The position numbers and the translations under genes were made by a program. Below the pieces are notes generated by a model, which saw only the letters and a program-made list of their open reading frames with translations, had not been told where the DNA came from and did not search any database. 64,000 nt of DNA from Phyllobacterium chamaecytisi. Lineage in GTDB: Bacteria; Pseudomonadota; Alphaproteobacteria; Rhizobiales; Rhizobiaceae. Of this stretch, positions 8,181 to 17,103 are shown in pieces. Numbering within the stretch: position 1 is the first letter of the stretch; each line of letters starts with the position of its first letter. The stretch covers positions 1-64,000 of the forward strand of contig NZ_JAIQWW010000014.1 of assembly GCF_020164455.1 (NCBI RefSeq). The letters are read 5' to 3'.

Positions 8181-9003
8181 AACGCGATAGTGCGATGCCC
8201 GAAGCTGTCGCAACGTTCAGGCTGTCGAAGCTCCCGGACATAGGGATTTTCACTGTTTTCAGTTTTTGCAAGAGTAGCTTTGGCAGGCCGCCGCCTTCCG
8301 TGCCCAGAAGCAGCGCAACGCGTCGCGAGGGTTTGGCGTCGTAGATATCGGTGGTGCCGGCGGGGCTGAGGGCAAAAATGTCGAACCCGGCAGTTTGCAG
8401 TTTGGTCACGATGGCTTCGATTGATCCTTCCCTGGCAAAGGGGACTTTCAATGCTGCGCCGACCGATACGCGGATGGCCTTGCGGTAAAGGGGATCGCAA
8501 CTGGTTTCGTCCATCAAAATGCAATCCGCTTCGAAGGCGGCGGCGTTGCGAAAGATCGATCCCATGTTGTCGTGATTTGAAATGCCGCACAAAGTTACCG
8601 CCAATGCCTTGTCTGGCATTCCATCGATCAACGCATCGATGGATTGCGGCGCGTTGCGGCGGCCGACAGCGAGGATGCCGCGATGCATGGGAAAGCCGGC
8701 AATTGCATCCATGACCTCGCGAGACACGCAATAGACCGGTACATCAGGCGGGCAAAGCTTGAGCTGCTGGCTCAGTCCGGCAAGCCGGTTTTCCAGTACG
8801 AGGAGCGATTCCACCGCAAAAGCCGGGTTGGACAACAGGACATTGAGGACAACCTTGCCCTCGGCGATGAACCGGCCCTCGCGCCCGACGAGATCCCGTT
8901 CACGCACATTCCGGTAAGGCGCGAGCCGATCATCCTCGGCATCGGCGACGCGGGTTACCCGATGTTGCAGCCAGTCGTGCTCTTCCGGGACCAGTGTTTT
9001 CAC
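8158..9003 (-). CDS. SpoU/TrmH-family RNA 2-prime-O-methyltransferase
   Basis: A 281-residue SPOUT-fold methyltransferase that uses S-adenosylmethionine to methylate a ribose in rRNA or tRNA. All three SpoU motifs are present: N-H-D-N-M-G-S-I-F-R-N (motif 1), L-L-L-G-T-E-G-G-G-L-P (motif 2) and I-P-M-S-G-S-F-D-S-L-N-V-A-T-A (motif 3). The N-terminal 110 residues resemble the substrate-binding domain of 23S rRNA methylases (F-I-A-E-G-K-V-V-L). The exact target cannot be read from sequence. The upstream gene (to 9000) overlaps it by four bases, so the two are co-translated. Confidence 0.9.
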   Translation of the reverse strand: MKTLVPEEHDWLQHRVTRVADAEDDRLAPYRNVRERDLVGREGRFIAEGKVVLNVLLSNPAFAVESLLVLENRLAGLSQQLKLCPPDVPVYCVSREVMDAIAGFPMHRGILAVGRRNAPQSIDALIDGMPDKALAVTLCGISNHDNMGSIFRNAAAFEADCILMDETSCDPLYRKAIRVSVGAALKVPFAREGSIEAIVTKLQTAGFDIFALSPAGTTDIYDAKPSRRVALLLGTEGGGLPKLLLQKLKTVKIPMSGSFDSLNVATASGIALSRFSRFSGL

Positions 9004-9770
9004 GACTGCGATGCGAGCCCGGCGCGAGCCTCGCCAGCCATCCGCACGAGCGTCATGTGCATGTCCTTGGCAGAGGTCAGGGGCTCCTGGAAAAAGACAC
9101 GCAGGACGTCGTCACCCTCGGCCAGATCGAAGCCATCGGCGTCAATACCTGTCATGCGCCACTTACCATTGGGTGCCCTGGCATAAAAGCGGGCATAAAG
9201 CGCGATCGCATCGGAATGGTCTTCGTTCATATGGTCGACGGCGCCCCGTTCCGCGGCGGCGAGTTCCTCGCCGACCGGACTGAGACTAAGCCAATCATTT
9301 GCTGACAATTGGTAAGCCTGGCCAAAGCCGCCATTCAGCTTGGCGCTTTCAGGTTCCAGCCGGAAAAAGCGAAAATCACCGAGGCCTACATAGAGCTTGG
9401 CCTTGGGCAAGTGGGAAAGATAGCGCCATGCAATGCGGGTGTGTTCCGGCGTATCGCGGGCGATCTCTCGCGCCTTGGCGGTTATCGTCATCCGCGGATG
9501 GGCGAGTAGGTCACCTTTGCCCGGTTCGCCGACCAAAAGCGAGCACCGGGGATCGGCCAGCAGTGCCGGTGTGTGTGCGGCGAGGGCCGAAACAAGGATG
9601 ATTGGTGCGCCATCATGATCTGTCGAGATGCCGACGCGCGTGGCAATCGGAGCGCCGGACTGCGGATCGAGCGTCGCAATCACGGCATGGCGCGCGGTAC
9701 GCATCAACGTGCGCGCAAGGCGTATTGCATTGTCGTCAATCTCGCGGAGGACGTCTTTCTTTTCGCTCAC
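9000..9770 (-). CDS. HugZ-like pyridoxamine 5-prime-phosphate oxidase-fold protein with DUF2470 tail
   Basis: A 256-residue protein. The first about 150 residues have the flavin-binding split-barrel signature (A-V-I-A-T-L-D-P-Q-S-G-A-P-I-A-T-R-V, then C-S-L-L-V-G-E-P-G-K-G-D). The C-terminal about 80 residues are the DUF2470 domain with V-D-H-M-N-E-D-H-S-D-A-I. This two-domain layout is that of the HugZ/HutZ haem-utilisation family, where the tail histidines bind haem. The other members of the fold are FMN enzymes, so haem breakdown is likely but not certain. It is the first gene of a two-gene unit with the methyltransferase. Confidence 0.85.
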   Translation of the reverse strand: MSEKKDVLREIDDNAIRLARTLMRTARHAVIATLDPQSGAPIATRVGISTDHDGAPIILVSALAAHTPALLADPRCSLLVGEPGKGDLLAHPRMTITAKAREIARDTPEHTRIAWRYLSHLPKAKLYVGLGDFRFFRLEPESAKLNGGFGQAYQLSANDWLSLSPVGEELAAAERGAVDHMNEDHSDAIALYARFYARAPNGKWRMTGIDADGFDLAEGDDVLRVFFQEPLTSAKDMHMTLVRMAGEARAGLASQS

Positions 9771-9868
9771 GTGTCATCCTTCAAACCGGTCATCTTGCCG
9801 ATTGATAGTTTGTCACACGGATTGGAACAAGTCCTGTGCAGACAGGTAGCGAGGATGGACCGGGAATG

Positions 9869-10060
9869 TCAGGCTGCGATCGCCCGATTGTCGTTAAGGC
9901 CGATATCGTTCATGCAATCGGCCAGCAGATCGAGATCGACCGGTCCGATCGTGCACAAAACCGGGGCAACATCTTCAACCGGAATTTGCAACGCCATGAG
10001 TTCGACAAGCGCTGCCATAAGCGATTCGCGGGTATCGTAGCGGACTGAATGATTGCGCAT
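9869..10060 (-). CDS. Small hypothetical protein (63 residues)
   Basis: A short, acidic, helical protein with no family I recognise: M-R-N-H-S-V-R-Y-D-T-R-E at the start and V-D-L-D-L-L-A-D-C-M-N-D-I in the second half. The start at 10060 follows AAGG about eight bases upstream. The ORF is open to 10177, but the added residues are Phe/Asn-rich and look non-coding. It is divergent from the lipoprotein hydrolase gene and stands 98 bases before the HugZ-like gene. Confidence 0.6.
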   Translation of the reverse strand: MRNHSVRYDTRESLMAALVELMALQIPVEDVAPVLCTIGPVDLDLLADCMNDIGLNDNRAIAA

Positions 10061-10298
10061 AGCGTGCCTTACGAGCTTGGGCAGATGCACAAAGTTTAGG
10101 GCAAATGTGGTAAACAAGTTCTTAATTTTGCCATTATTGAAATTTTTTTGCTGTTGAAATGAATAAAATAACTGCATATTTTCAAATGGATGGTAATGTC
10201 GTATATCACAATAATGATCACTGCCATTGTTTGGCCCTAAATCGCATCAATCTGTCAGCAACTTCACCAGCAGGATTAACAGCGATGAGAAATGCTTC

Positions 10299-11243
10299 GT
10301 GAACGGCGTCGGTAGGGGAAAACTCCACTCTGTTATAGGCATTGTTGCGGCCGCCGGTCTTGTCACCGGTTGTACGACGAGCCAGAATTCAGGCAAATTA
10401 TCCGCCGGTCTGACGACGCATTCGGGTACCAGAACCAGCTCTTACGCTTATACGCCGAAGGACAAGGAATGCCTTGAACGGGCGATGTTCTTCGAGTCCA
10501 ATCGCTCGAGCAAGGAAGGTTTGCTCGCGGTCGGCACCGTGGTGATGAATCGTCTCGATTCAGGCAAATGGGGAAATTCCATCTGCGGCGTGGTTGGTCA
10601 GAAAAACCAGTTCGCGCCGGGCGTGCTATCGCGGCCCATGCGTTCTGTGGCAATGCCCGACGTGCAAGCTGCTGCGGACGCCGTGCTCAAGGGTGAGCGC
10701 AATCCCAAAGTGAAGAACGCGATGTATTTCCATACTGCGGGTCTTCGGTTCCCCTACAAGAACATGCATTACACTGTCGTCGCGGGCGGCAACGCATTCT
10801 ACGAAAAGCGTGACCGTTATCATTCAGCCGATATAGCTTCGAATGATGCCAGCCGTGCAATTGCCAACGCCTACATTGCCAGCACCAGAATGGCAGGGGG
10901 CAATGTGCAGATGGCCAGCGCTGCGTCGGCCACGACGACGACGTCCACAGCGACTTCAGGTCGTGTTGTGAAGGATACCAGCCAACAGCCGATCGTTGTT
11001 GCTCAGGCTGACCTTCCCTTGCCACCCCAAATGGCATTTGCCAGCGACAAGGTAGCAGTGCCAGTTGATCCTCCGGCGCAGGCAATGGAGTACACGGCTC
11101 CGCAACCGGTAACGATGCCAGCTGCGACGGCAGAGGGAACTCTGCAGACCAGTGCACTAGCCTATGAAGCGCCGACCGCAAAGAAGGTAGACGCGATCGG
11201 CCAGATGCTTTTGGCGCAGGATCGTCCAAGCACCCTCAACTGA
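10299..11243 (+). CDS. SleB-type cell wall hydrolase, lipoprotein
   Basis: A predicted lipoprotein with a Hydrolase_2 (SleB) domain, which cuts peptidoglycan glycan strands as a lytic transglycosylase or amidase-like enzyme. The lipobox L-V-T-G-C puts the lipid-modified cysteine at residue 25 when GTG 10299 is the start. The catalytic domain spans about 50-180 with the probable acid E66 in A-M-F-F-E-S-N. It includes V-V-M-N-R and the C-G-V-V-G-Q-K-N-Q-F hallmark. The last about 120 residues are Pro/Ala/Thr-rich and probably disordered. A longer TTG start at 10227 is in frame, but it would bury the signal sequence. A five-codon ORF at 10285 overlaps the GTG. Confidence 0.85.
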   Translation: MNGVGRGKLHSVIGIVAAAGLVTGCTTSQNSGKLSAGLTTHSGTRTSSYAYTPKDKECLERAMFFESNRSSKEGLLAVGTVVMNRLDSGKWGNSICGVVGQKNQFAPGVLSRPMRSVAMPDVQAAADAVLKGERNPKVKNAMYFHTAGLRFPYKNMHYTVVAGGNAFYEKRDRYHSADIASNDASRAIANAYIASTRMAGGNVQMASAASATTTTSTATSGRVVKDTSQQPIVVAQADLPLPPQMAFASDKVAVPVDPPAQAMEYTAPQPVTMPAATAEGTLQTSALAYEAPTAKKVDAIGQMLLAQDRPSTLN

Positions 11244-11255
11244 TTTCCACGTGAA

Positions 11256-11648
11256 CTATTCGGACACCAAATAGTGGTGAGCCCATTCGCTATGGGGAAT
11301 AACTTGTCCTATGGCGTATTGGAAAGACAACACCGTCATGTGGTCCGGAGACGTGGCGCAGGTGTAGGACAGATGGTACCATTCGCCCTTGCTCCGGAAA
11401 GCTGCGCCGCCTGAACGTATCTTGTCACCTTTGATCTTCGGTTCTTCAAAAGCATAGGCGACCAATTCGTCCGCTACCAGTTTGGCCGGATCCTTGTGGA
11501 TGCGCTCCATTGCCTCGAGATCACAGCGCTGTTCGAGCCGCGTTTGCGGGTCCAGCCGCTTCAGCTCTTCCGCAGCGCCATTGTCCATAGCGCGTGCCGG
11601 ACTTGCCAAGGCGGCCGACACCAAGAGCATGGCGCTTATTATTCTCAT
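11256..11648 (-). CDS. DUF930 secreted protein
   Basis: A 130-residue exported protein. A clear signal peptide (residues 1-20, ending S-P-A-R-A) is followed by R-L-D-P-Q-T-R-L-E-Q-R-C-D-L-E-A-M and W-Y-H-L-S-Y-T-C, which I match to the DUF930 family found in rhizobia. Two cysteines could form a disulphide in the periplasm. Its function is not known. It is convergent with the SleB-type gene, with only 12 bases between stops. Confidence 0.82.
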   Translation of the reverse strand: MRIISAMLLVSAALASPARAMDNGAAEELKRLDPQTRLEQRCDLEAMERIHKDPAKLVADELVAYAFEEPKIKGDKIRSGGAAFRSKGEWYHLSYTCATSPDHMTVLSFQYAIGQVIPHSEWAHHYLVSE

Positions 11649-11783
11649 CGTAGGCGGCTTTCATCGTGTGAACGCAAAGGACGAGTCGTTGGTTCTGGTC
11701 CCGGCGCGGTATTGATACCAACCGGATTGGGACTAAATTATGAAAGCCCCCTAGCCTGAACAAAATGGCAGTGGGTTCCGCCG

Positions 11784-12443
11784 TCAACTGGCCGCTTTTT
11801 TCCTCCCATCGCCGTTCGCATCGATATAGGCATATATATAGGAAAACGACGGCTGCGCGCGATTGGCAGGCTCGACCAATCCTGCAACGCTACCAAGTGA
11901 TGCCGCGTAGTTGTTGCAGTTGTAGCCGAACATGCGCCACATGGGCGGATTGGCAATAGCTGCCTGCACTTTGCCAAGCAATTGCTGATACTGACTTTCG
12001 GTCAGCGATACACGATAGGCGGCGTTTGGCGTGAGATGGCAGTCGGCGTAGCTCGGCACCAGATCCGCGGGCATCGGGACAAGCGCGCCGGCATACAGTC
12101 CAGCAAGACTGCCTTTCGGGAACAGACCGGTATAAAGGCGGGTCACTGGGTTGCCTTTGGCGTCCAGTCGCCCAAAAACCACATAGAGATGACCGCTGGG
12201 TATGCCGGGGGAGAAACGCTGGCGGAACTCGATATAGGCGGGATCACCGATTCTTGTGCGATTGGCTGTCAGTTTCGCCGGTGAGCCATTGGGATTGCCG
12301 TGCGGAGCGCAGCTGAGTTGCGGCGTTTCAGGAGCGTAGGCCGATACCGTAATCGCGCTGGTCGATTGAGGGACTGACTGACAGGCTGTGAGGGAAATTG
12401 CGGCAATGCTAGCGATGGTTGATTTCAGAGATGCTTGAGGCAC
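11784..12443 (-). CDS. Conserved lipoprotein of unknown function
   Basis: A 219-residue predicted lipoprotein. The signal peptide ends in the lipobox I-S-L-T-A-C, with the modified cysteine near residue 21. The mature part contains R-L-Y-T-G-L-F-P-K-G-S-L-A-G-L-Y-A-G-A, Y-A-D-C-H-L-T and, near the end, F-G-Y-N-C-N-N-Y-A-A-S-L. The cysteine-Asn-Asn motif recalls papain-like or NlpC-like folds, but I cannot assign a family. It is likely anchored in the outer or inner membrane. It lies 21 bases downstream of the ICMT gene and may be in its operon. Confidence 0.78.
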   Translation of the reverse strand: MPQASLKSTIASIAAISLTACQSVPQSTSAITVSAYAPETPQLSCAPHGNPNGSPAKLTANRTRIGDPAYIEFRQRFSPGIPSGHLYVVFGRLDAKGNPVTRLYTGLFPKGSLAGLYAGALVPMPADLVPSYADCHLTPNAAYRVSLTESQYQQLLGKVQAAIANPPMWRMFGYNCNNYAASLGSVAGLVEPANRAQPSFSYIYAYIDANGDGRKKAAS

Positions 12444-12464
12444 GATTAACCTTCTCTCGATGTG

Positions 12465-13055
12465 TCAGTATACGTAAGGCAGGACGCGCCACGTGCGCGC
12501 GCGGTATCGGCTATATTCCTCTCCAAATGCTTCCTGCAGCATCGCTTCTTCAGGACCTATCCGAGAGAAAAACAGATAGCCGAAGCCAACAATGCCAGCC
12601 AGACCGGCGACATAGTTCGGGAGGAGCAACGCCTGGGTCAATGCCATGAGCCAGAACGCCGTATACATCGGGTGACGGAGATATTTGTAGATGCCCGTGG
12701 TGATCAGCTTATGGTCCTGCTTCAACTGGAGCGATACGGACCACATTTTTCCCAGCGCCTTGTGCGTGAGACGGAACATGATCAAGGAGAGAATTCCGAA
12801 GGCAATACCAAGCAGGAAAAGTATGGGGCTTACCGGGTAGGATGCAAAATGTGGCTGGTCGGTCACAACGTAGATTGCCGGAATGATACCGAGGCCGGTG
12901 AGGGAAACCGCAAGCCTGGCCGTATCGGCGCCCTTCCGCCGATCAACCGTGAGGGTCATCCTACGTGCACGCCGATCGAATGGCCGACGCAGCACATACC
13001 AGCCAACGACATGAAGGACCCACAGGACCTTGCCGACAGATATAAGGGAGATCAT
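12465..13055 (-). CDS. Isoprenylcysteine/phospholipid methyltransferase-family membrane protein (ICMT/PEMT)
   Basis: A 196-residue integral membrane protein with about four to five hydrophobic helices. The SAM-binding hallmark is Y-K-Y-L-R-H-P-M-Y-T-A-F-W, followed by the C-terminal G-P-E-E-A-M-L-Q-E-A-F-G-E-E-Y-S-R-Y signature. The superfamily methylates isoprenylcysteines in eukaryotes, and phospholipid head groups or small lipids in bacteria; the substrate here is unknown. Its start overlaps the stop of the upstream membrane hydrolase by four bases, pointing to translational coupling and a joint role. Confidence 0.88.
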   Translation of the reverse strand: MISLISVGKVLWVLHVVGWYVLRRPFDRRARRMTLTVDRRKGADTARLAVSLTGLGIIPAIYVVTDQPHFASYPVSPILFLLGIAFGILSLIMFRLTHKALGKMWSVSLQLKQDHKLITTGIYKYLRHPMYTAFWLMALTQALLLPNYVAGLAGIVGFGYLFFSRIGPEEAMLQEAFGEEYSRYRARTWRVLPYVY

Positions 13056-14248
13056 GTGGTGGCAGTTCCAGCAATATTGAGTTTTGCCGGGGAAGGTGTG
13101 TTCTGATCACAGCGCAGGCCACCTAATGCGGCGACATCGGCGAATTGTTCCGGGCCACATAAAATGGCATGCCATGAATAATGGGTGCGTTTTTCGACGC
13201 CGAAAACAAACTGGCGATGCACGCGAAAGAAATCCCGTCGAATAGATTTATATGCCTCATCGCAAAGTTGATTTCGGAAACGCACTCTCACCAGGATGGG
13301 CGATTTCCCATCTTTTATCTTTAAGTCTCGCACGGGATCAGATTGGTAGAAATTCATTGGGTCCGTCAGCGATTGCACATCGATCCAGACCGTTTTGCTA
13401 TTTGCAACGGTCTCGACACTTTCGCGCAGCGTGCGAGCAGTAGGATGCAATGCTACCTTCAACAGACTGGACCCGACAGTGAGCAGGCCATACCGGCGGG
13501 AACCCTCGCGGCGAAGGGCGGCATCGAGAATCGGAATTGCGCAAACTGCGCCAAGGCTATGAGCTGCGACAACGATTTCTGTGCCGGGTGGAGCATTGCT
13601 TATACGATTGGCTGCATCAGCGATGACGCGATCCAGTTTCCGCATCACATCCGGCCGTTTGCCCCGCGCCATATCACGGGCAAACGTCCAGTCATCCATG
13701 AGGAGCAGGAAATGGAGCTTCGAGGCAGCGAGCCAGAACAACAGGATGGCGGTAATCAAGGCTATCACCGGTGCGACCGGTACGCTGGTCTGGTTGTACG
13801 CCATGGCAAGACGCCCGGTGCCGTAGGATGCACCCAGTATGACAAAGCAGATCAACAATGGATAAACGAAAAACAGGGCATAGCGCCAACTCGTCGCAAC
13901 AAACCGGAAGAAAGTCCCGGTGAGGATAAAATCAAGCAGGGCGATAATTCCACTTAGCAACCGCCTTAGGGGATTTCTGGACGCGTAGAAAAGGGTGATG
14001 TCGCCTAGTCCGTAGAGGATGAAATCCGTATTGGCCGACCAGCCTTCGCCTGAAGTATGCAGACTGAATTCGCCGGTTGCGATCCCGCCATCGGTCGAGG
14101 AAACGCGCAGCGGTTCAGACTGAGTCAAGGACATGTCGTAAACAGGGGCTGTCTTGGCCGCTTCGCGAGTAAAGCGGCGATGATGGGCCTCTACAGGCAT
14201 ATGCTCAAAGCCTGGTAATAATACGACCAGACGATTGATAACGGACAT
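13052..14248 (-). CDS. Multi-pass membrane protein with alpha/beta-hydrolase-like serine motif
   Basis: A 398-residue protein with no firm family. The N-terminal 80 residues begin like a lipase (V-V-L-L-P-G-F-E-H-M). Three hydrophobic helices follow at about 100-120, 122-142 and 158-176. A soluble part then carries V-V-A-A-H-S-L-G-A-V with serine near residue 231, a lipase-type nucleophile elbow in which the first glycine is alanine. A later His in the Y-S-W-H-A-I-L stretch could complete a triad. ATG 14248 follows AAAAGG. Its stop overlaps the methyltransferase start, so the two form one unit. A lipid or ester substrate is an inference. Confidence 0.72.
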   Translation of the reverse strand: MSVINRLVVLLPGFEHMPVEAHHRRFTREAAKTAPVYDMSLTQSEPLRVSSTDGGIATGEFSLHTSGEGWSANTDFILYGLGDITLFYASRNPLRRLLSGIIALLDFILTGTFFRFVATSWRYALFFVYPLLICFVILGASYGTGRLAMAYNQTSVPVAPVIALITAILLFWLAASKLHFLLLMDDWTFARDMARGKRPDVMRKLDRVIADAANRISNAPPGTEIVVAAHSLGAVCAIPILDAALRREGSRRYGLLTVGSSLLKVALHPTARTLRESVETVANSKTVWIDVQSLTDPMNFYQSDPVRDLKIKDGKSPILVRVRFRNQLCDEAYKSIRRDFFRVHRQFVFGVEKRTHYSWHAILCGPEQFADVAALGGLRCDQNTPSPAKLNIAGTATT

Positions 14249-14393
14249 CTGCAACCTTTTCTCGTCGGGTATAATCGGTGTCAGCGACCTATGACAACTA
14301 CTGCCAAGGATTCTAGATGACCGACGTTAACAGAACATCGCCGGCGCGTAAAAGTTGCAACCCACAATTCGATTTATGCGTCAACTTGCCTCT

Positions 14394-15155
14394 TCATTTT
14401 GGAGCCATCCGGATTGCGCCATCAAGACGGATAGTTTCGCCGTTAAGCATCGGATTTTCAATGATATGCAAGGCCAGGGCCGCATACTCCTCCGGCTTGC
14501 CGAGCCTGGAGGGGAACGGAATGGAGGCGGCAAGGGAATCCTGAACTTCCTGCGGCATGGCGAGCAACATAGGCGTTCCGAAAATACCGGGCGCAATAGC
14601 CATGACGCGAATGCCGAAACGCGCGAGCTCGCGCGCAGCAGGCAAGGTCAGGCCTGCTATACCGGCTTTGGAAGACGCATAGGCCGCCTGACCGATCTGG
14701 CCGTCAAAAGCGGCGACGGATGCGGTGGAGATGATGACGCCGCGTTCGCCTGTTTCGAGCGGATCAAGCTTTGACGCGGCATCGCTGACAAGCCGAAGCA
14801 TATTGAACGAACCGATGAGATTGACCTCGATCACACGTCGATAAAGATCAAGATCGTGCGGGCCATCGCGACCGACGATGCGCCCCGCATTGGCTATACC
14901 GGCGCAGTTGACCAGAATGCGCGGCGTACCGAGTTCGTCGATGACACGCGCAACAGCCGTCTCGGCGTCACCTGCACTCGACACATTGCAACTCAGTGCC
15001 AATCCGTCGATCTCATTTGCGACGCTTTGTGCGGCGTCAAGATTGATGTCAAAAAGGGCAACTTTCGCACCTTTTGCCGCGAGTGCACGGGCCGTCGCTG
15101 CTCCCAAACCCGAGCCGCCACCTGTTACAATTGCCACGTGCCCATTGGTGTCCAT
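14394..15155 (-). CDS. Short-chain dehydrogenase, 3-hydroxyacyl-CoA dehydrogenase (HSD10-like)
   Basis: A 253-residue NAD-dependent oxidoreductase of the classical SDR family. The nucleotide-binding loop is T-G-G-G-S-G-L-G. The acidic D in L-F-D-I-N favours NAD over NADP. N-C-A-G-I-A is conserved, and the catalytic Ser-Tyr-Lys set appears as I-I-S-T-A-S-V and A-A-Y-A-S-S-K-A-G. Overall it resembles type II 3-hydroxyacyl-CoA dehydrogenases of beta-oxidation. ATG 15155 has GGAG six bases upstream; the longer ORF to 15281 is not supported. Confidence 0.88.
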   Translation of the reverse strand: MDTNGHVAIVTGGGSGLGAATARALAAKGAKVALFDINLDAAQSVANEIDGLALSCNVSSAGDAETAVARVIDELGTPRILVNCAGIANAGRIVGRDGPHDLDLYRRVIEVNLIGSFNMLRLVSDAASKLDPLETGERGVIISTASVAAFDGQIGQAAYASSKAGIAGLTLPAARELARFGIRVMAIAPGIFGTPMLLAMPQEVQDSLAASIPFPSRLGKPEEYAALALHIIENPMLNGETIRLDGAIRMAPK

Positions 15156-15488
15156 AATCATCTCCGATGCTCGTCCTTGCCTTTTCGCATGGGTGTGGTC
15201 GGTTATCCAGCCGTTTAAGTGTTTCCTGCCGTCAAAATCGTTCCTTGCCGCACAAGTATGAGGGCCCCTGCGACGCGTCATAGTAAAAGCCAGTGGACGG
15301 ATTTTTAGGGATTTTCACTTTTTTTTTGGCATGAAGGCAGAGATTCTCCAGAATCCAGTATTATCGGCGTTTCGGTGGGTTGACTGCGAATAAATCTGCT
15401 TGCATTGCGACATGGCAAAGGCTTCCATGCAACCTTCGTTGTAGGCATGGGGGCCTGCAACACAAAAAAACCTCTGAAGGTGGAAAAG
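15156..15488. promoter_or_regulatory. Divergent promoter region between SDR gene and dpp operon
   Basis: This 333-base gap holds no convincing gene. It has AT-rich tracts (ATTTTTAGGG, a run of nine T at about 15319) and a small palindrome at 15342-15355 (GATTCT-CC-AGAATC) that contains two GANTC sites. A ribosome site GGAAAAG precedes the operon start. No riboswitch or clear sigma-70 box was recognised. Confidence 0.4.
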
Positions 15489-17093
15489 ATGAATACCTAC
15501 AAGAAACTCCTTGCGGCGACCGCGCTCGCAATGCTGACAGGTGGGCTGATGGCAGGTGGAGCCGCAGCCAAGACGTTAGTCTTTTGCTCGGAAGCTGCCC
15601 CAGGCGGTTTTGATCCGGCGCTTTATACGGGTGGTGAGACACTCGATGCGACAGGACAAGCCGTCTTCAACAAACTGGTGGAATTCAAGCCAGGAACGTC
15701 GGAAGTTGAACCAGCTCTCGCTGATAGCTGGACGATCTCCGATGATGGTCTGGAATACACGTTCAAACTTCATCCAGGCGTCAAGTTTCAGACGACAAGC
15801 TATTTCACGCCATCGCGTGAGCTAAATGCCGACGATGTGGTGTTTTCCTTTGAACGCCAGAAGGAAGGCAGCCCTTGGGCCAAGTATGTCGACGGCGCTT
15901 CCTACGAATATTTTGAAGGCATGGACTTTCCGAAGCTGATCAAGTCAGTGGAAAAAGTCGACGACCTGACCGTAAAGGTCACGCTGACCAAGCCGAACGC
16001 ACCAATGCTTGCCAACCTTGCCATGGATTTCTCGTCCATCGTTTCCAAGGAATATGCCGACAAGCTGATGGCTGACGGAACACCGGGAAAGCTCAACGAA
16101 CAGCCGGTTGGTACGGGCCCATTCCAGTTCGTGGACTATCAGCTCAACACTGCTATCCGCTACGAAGCCAATCCTGACTACTACAAGGGCAAGGTAAAGC
16201 TCGACAGCCTCATCTTCGCCGTTACGCCCGATGCTGCTGTCCGTGTGCAGAAGCTCAAGGCCGGTGAATGCCAGCTGACGATCTATCCGGATCCGGCAGA
16301 TGTGGAAGGCCTGAAGGCTGATACAAACCTGAATGTCATCCAGGAAGAAGGCCTGAACGTTTCGACGCTTGCCTACAACACAACGCAGGCGCCGTTCGAC
16401 AAGCCCGAAGTGCGCAAGGCGCTCAACCAGGCGATCGACAAGAAGGCAATCGTCGACGCCGTCTATCTCGGTCAGGGTACACCGGCGATCAACCCGATCC
16501 CGCCAACGATGTGGTCCTACAACAAGTCGATCAAGGATGACGAATACAATCCTGAAGCGGCGAAGGCAGCACTCGAGAAGGCTGGCGTAAAAGATCTGTC
16601 GATGAAGATCTGGGCTATGCCGGTTGCACGTCCGTACATGCCAAACGGCCGTCGCACCGCCGAACTGATCCAGTCGGATTTTGCCAAGGTTGGTGTTAAG
16701 GCCGAGATCGTTACCTTCGATTGGCAGGAATACCTGAAGCAGGCTTCCGATCCAAAGCACGATGGTGCGGTCATCATCGGCTGGACCGGTGACAATGGCG
16801 ATCCGGATAACTTCCTTGCAACCCTGTTGTCCTGCCAGGCTGTTGGTACATCCAACCGCGCTGCATGGTGCAACCAGGAATTCACGGATTTGATCAACAA
16901 GGCGGCTGTCGTCTCCGATCCTGCAGAGCGCACCAAGCTCTATGAAGAATCGCAGGTTGTGTTCAAGCGTGAAGCACCGTGGGCAACGCTTGCTCACTCG
17001 CTCGTTACGACAGCTATGACGAAGAACGTATCTGGCTATGTGCCGAGCCCGCTCGGTGTTCACAACTTCGCCAGCGTCGACGTCGCAGAGTAA
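15489..17093 (+). CDS. dppA: Dipeptide ABC transporter, periplasmic binding protein
   Basis: A 534-residue extracytoplasmic solute-binding protein of family 5. The signal peptide ends near residue 27 (G-G-A-A-A-K). The family core E-P-A-L-A-D-S-W-T-I-S-D-D-G follows, with Y-T-F-K-L-H-P-G-V-K-F. Near the C-terminus the cysteine pair in L-L-S-C-Q-A-V-G-T-S-N-R and W-C-N is the same as in E. coli DppA, which argues for dipeptides (and possibly haem or aminolevulinate) as ligands. It is the first gene of a five-gene operon, and a hairpin separates it from the permease genes. The start at 15489 is preferred over 15405 because the signal peptide begins there. Confidence 0.92.
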   Translation: MNTYKKLLAATALAMLTGGLMAGGAAAKTLVFCSEAAPGGFDPALYTGGETLDATGQAVFNKLVEFKPGTSEVEPALADSWTISDDGLEYTFKLHPGVKFQTTSYFTPSRELNADDVVFSFERQKEGSPWAKYVDGASYEYFEGMDFPKLIKSVEKVDDLTVKVTLTKPNAPMLANLAMDFSSIVSKEYADKLMADGTPGKLNEQPVGTGPFQFVDYQLNTAIRYEANPDYYKGKVKLDSLIFAVTPDAAVRVQKLKAGECQLTIYPDPADVEGLKADTNLNVIQEEGLNVSTLAYNTTQAPFDKPEVRKALNQAIDKKAIVDAVYLGQGTPAINPIPPTMWSYNKSIKDDEYNPEAAKAALEKAGVKDLSMKIWAMPVARPYMPNGRRTAELIQSDFAKVGVKAEIVTFDWQEYLKQASDPKHDGAVIIGWTGDNGDPDNFLATLLSCQAVGTSNRAAWCNQEFTDLINKAAVVSDPAERTKLYEESQVVFKREAPWATLAHSLVTTAMTKNVSGYVPSPLGVHNFASVDVAE

Positions 17094-17103
17094 ATTTACT
17101 CCA

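Noticed and set aside
14317-14544. 75-residue ORF in the gap after the membrane hydrolase start
   Set aside because: It overlaps the end of the SDR gene on the other strand and has no ribosome site or recognisable sequence.
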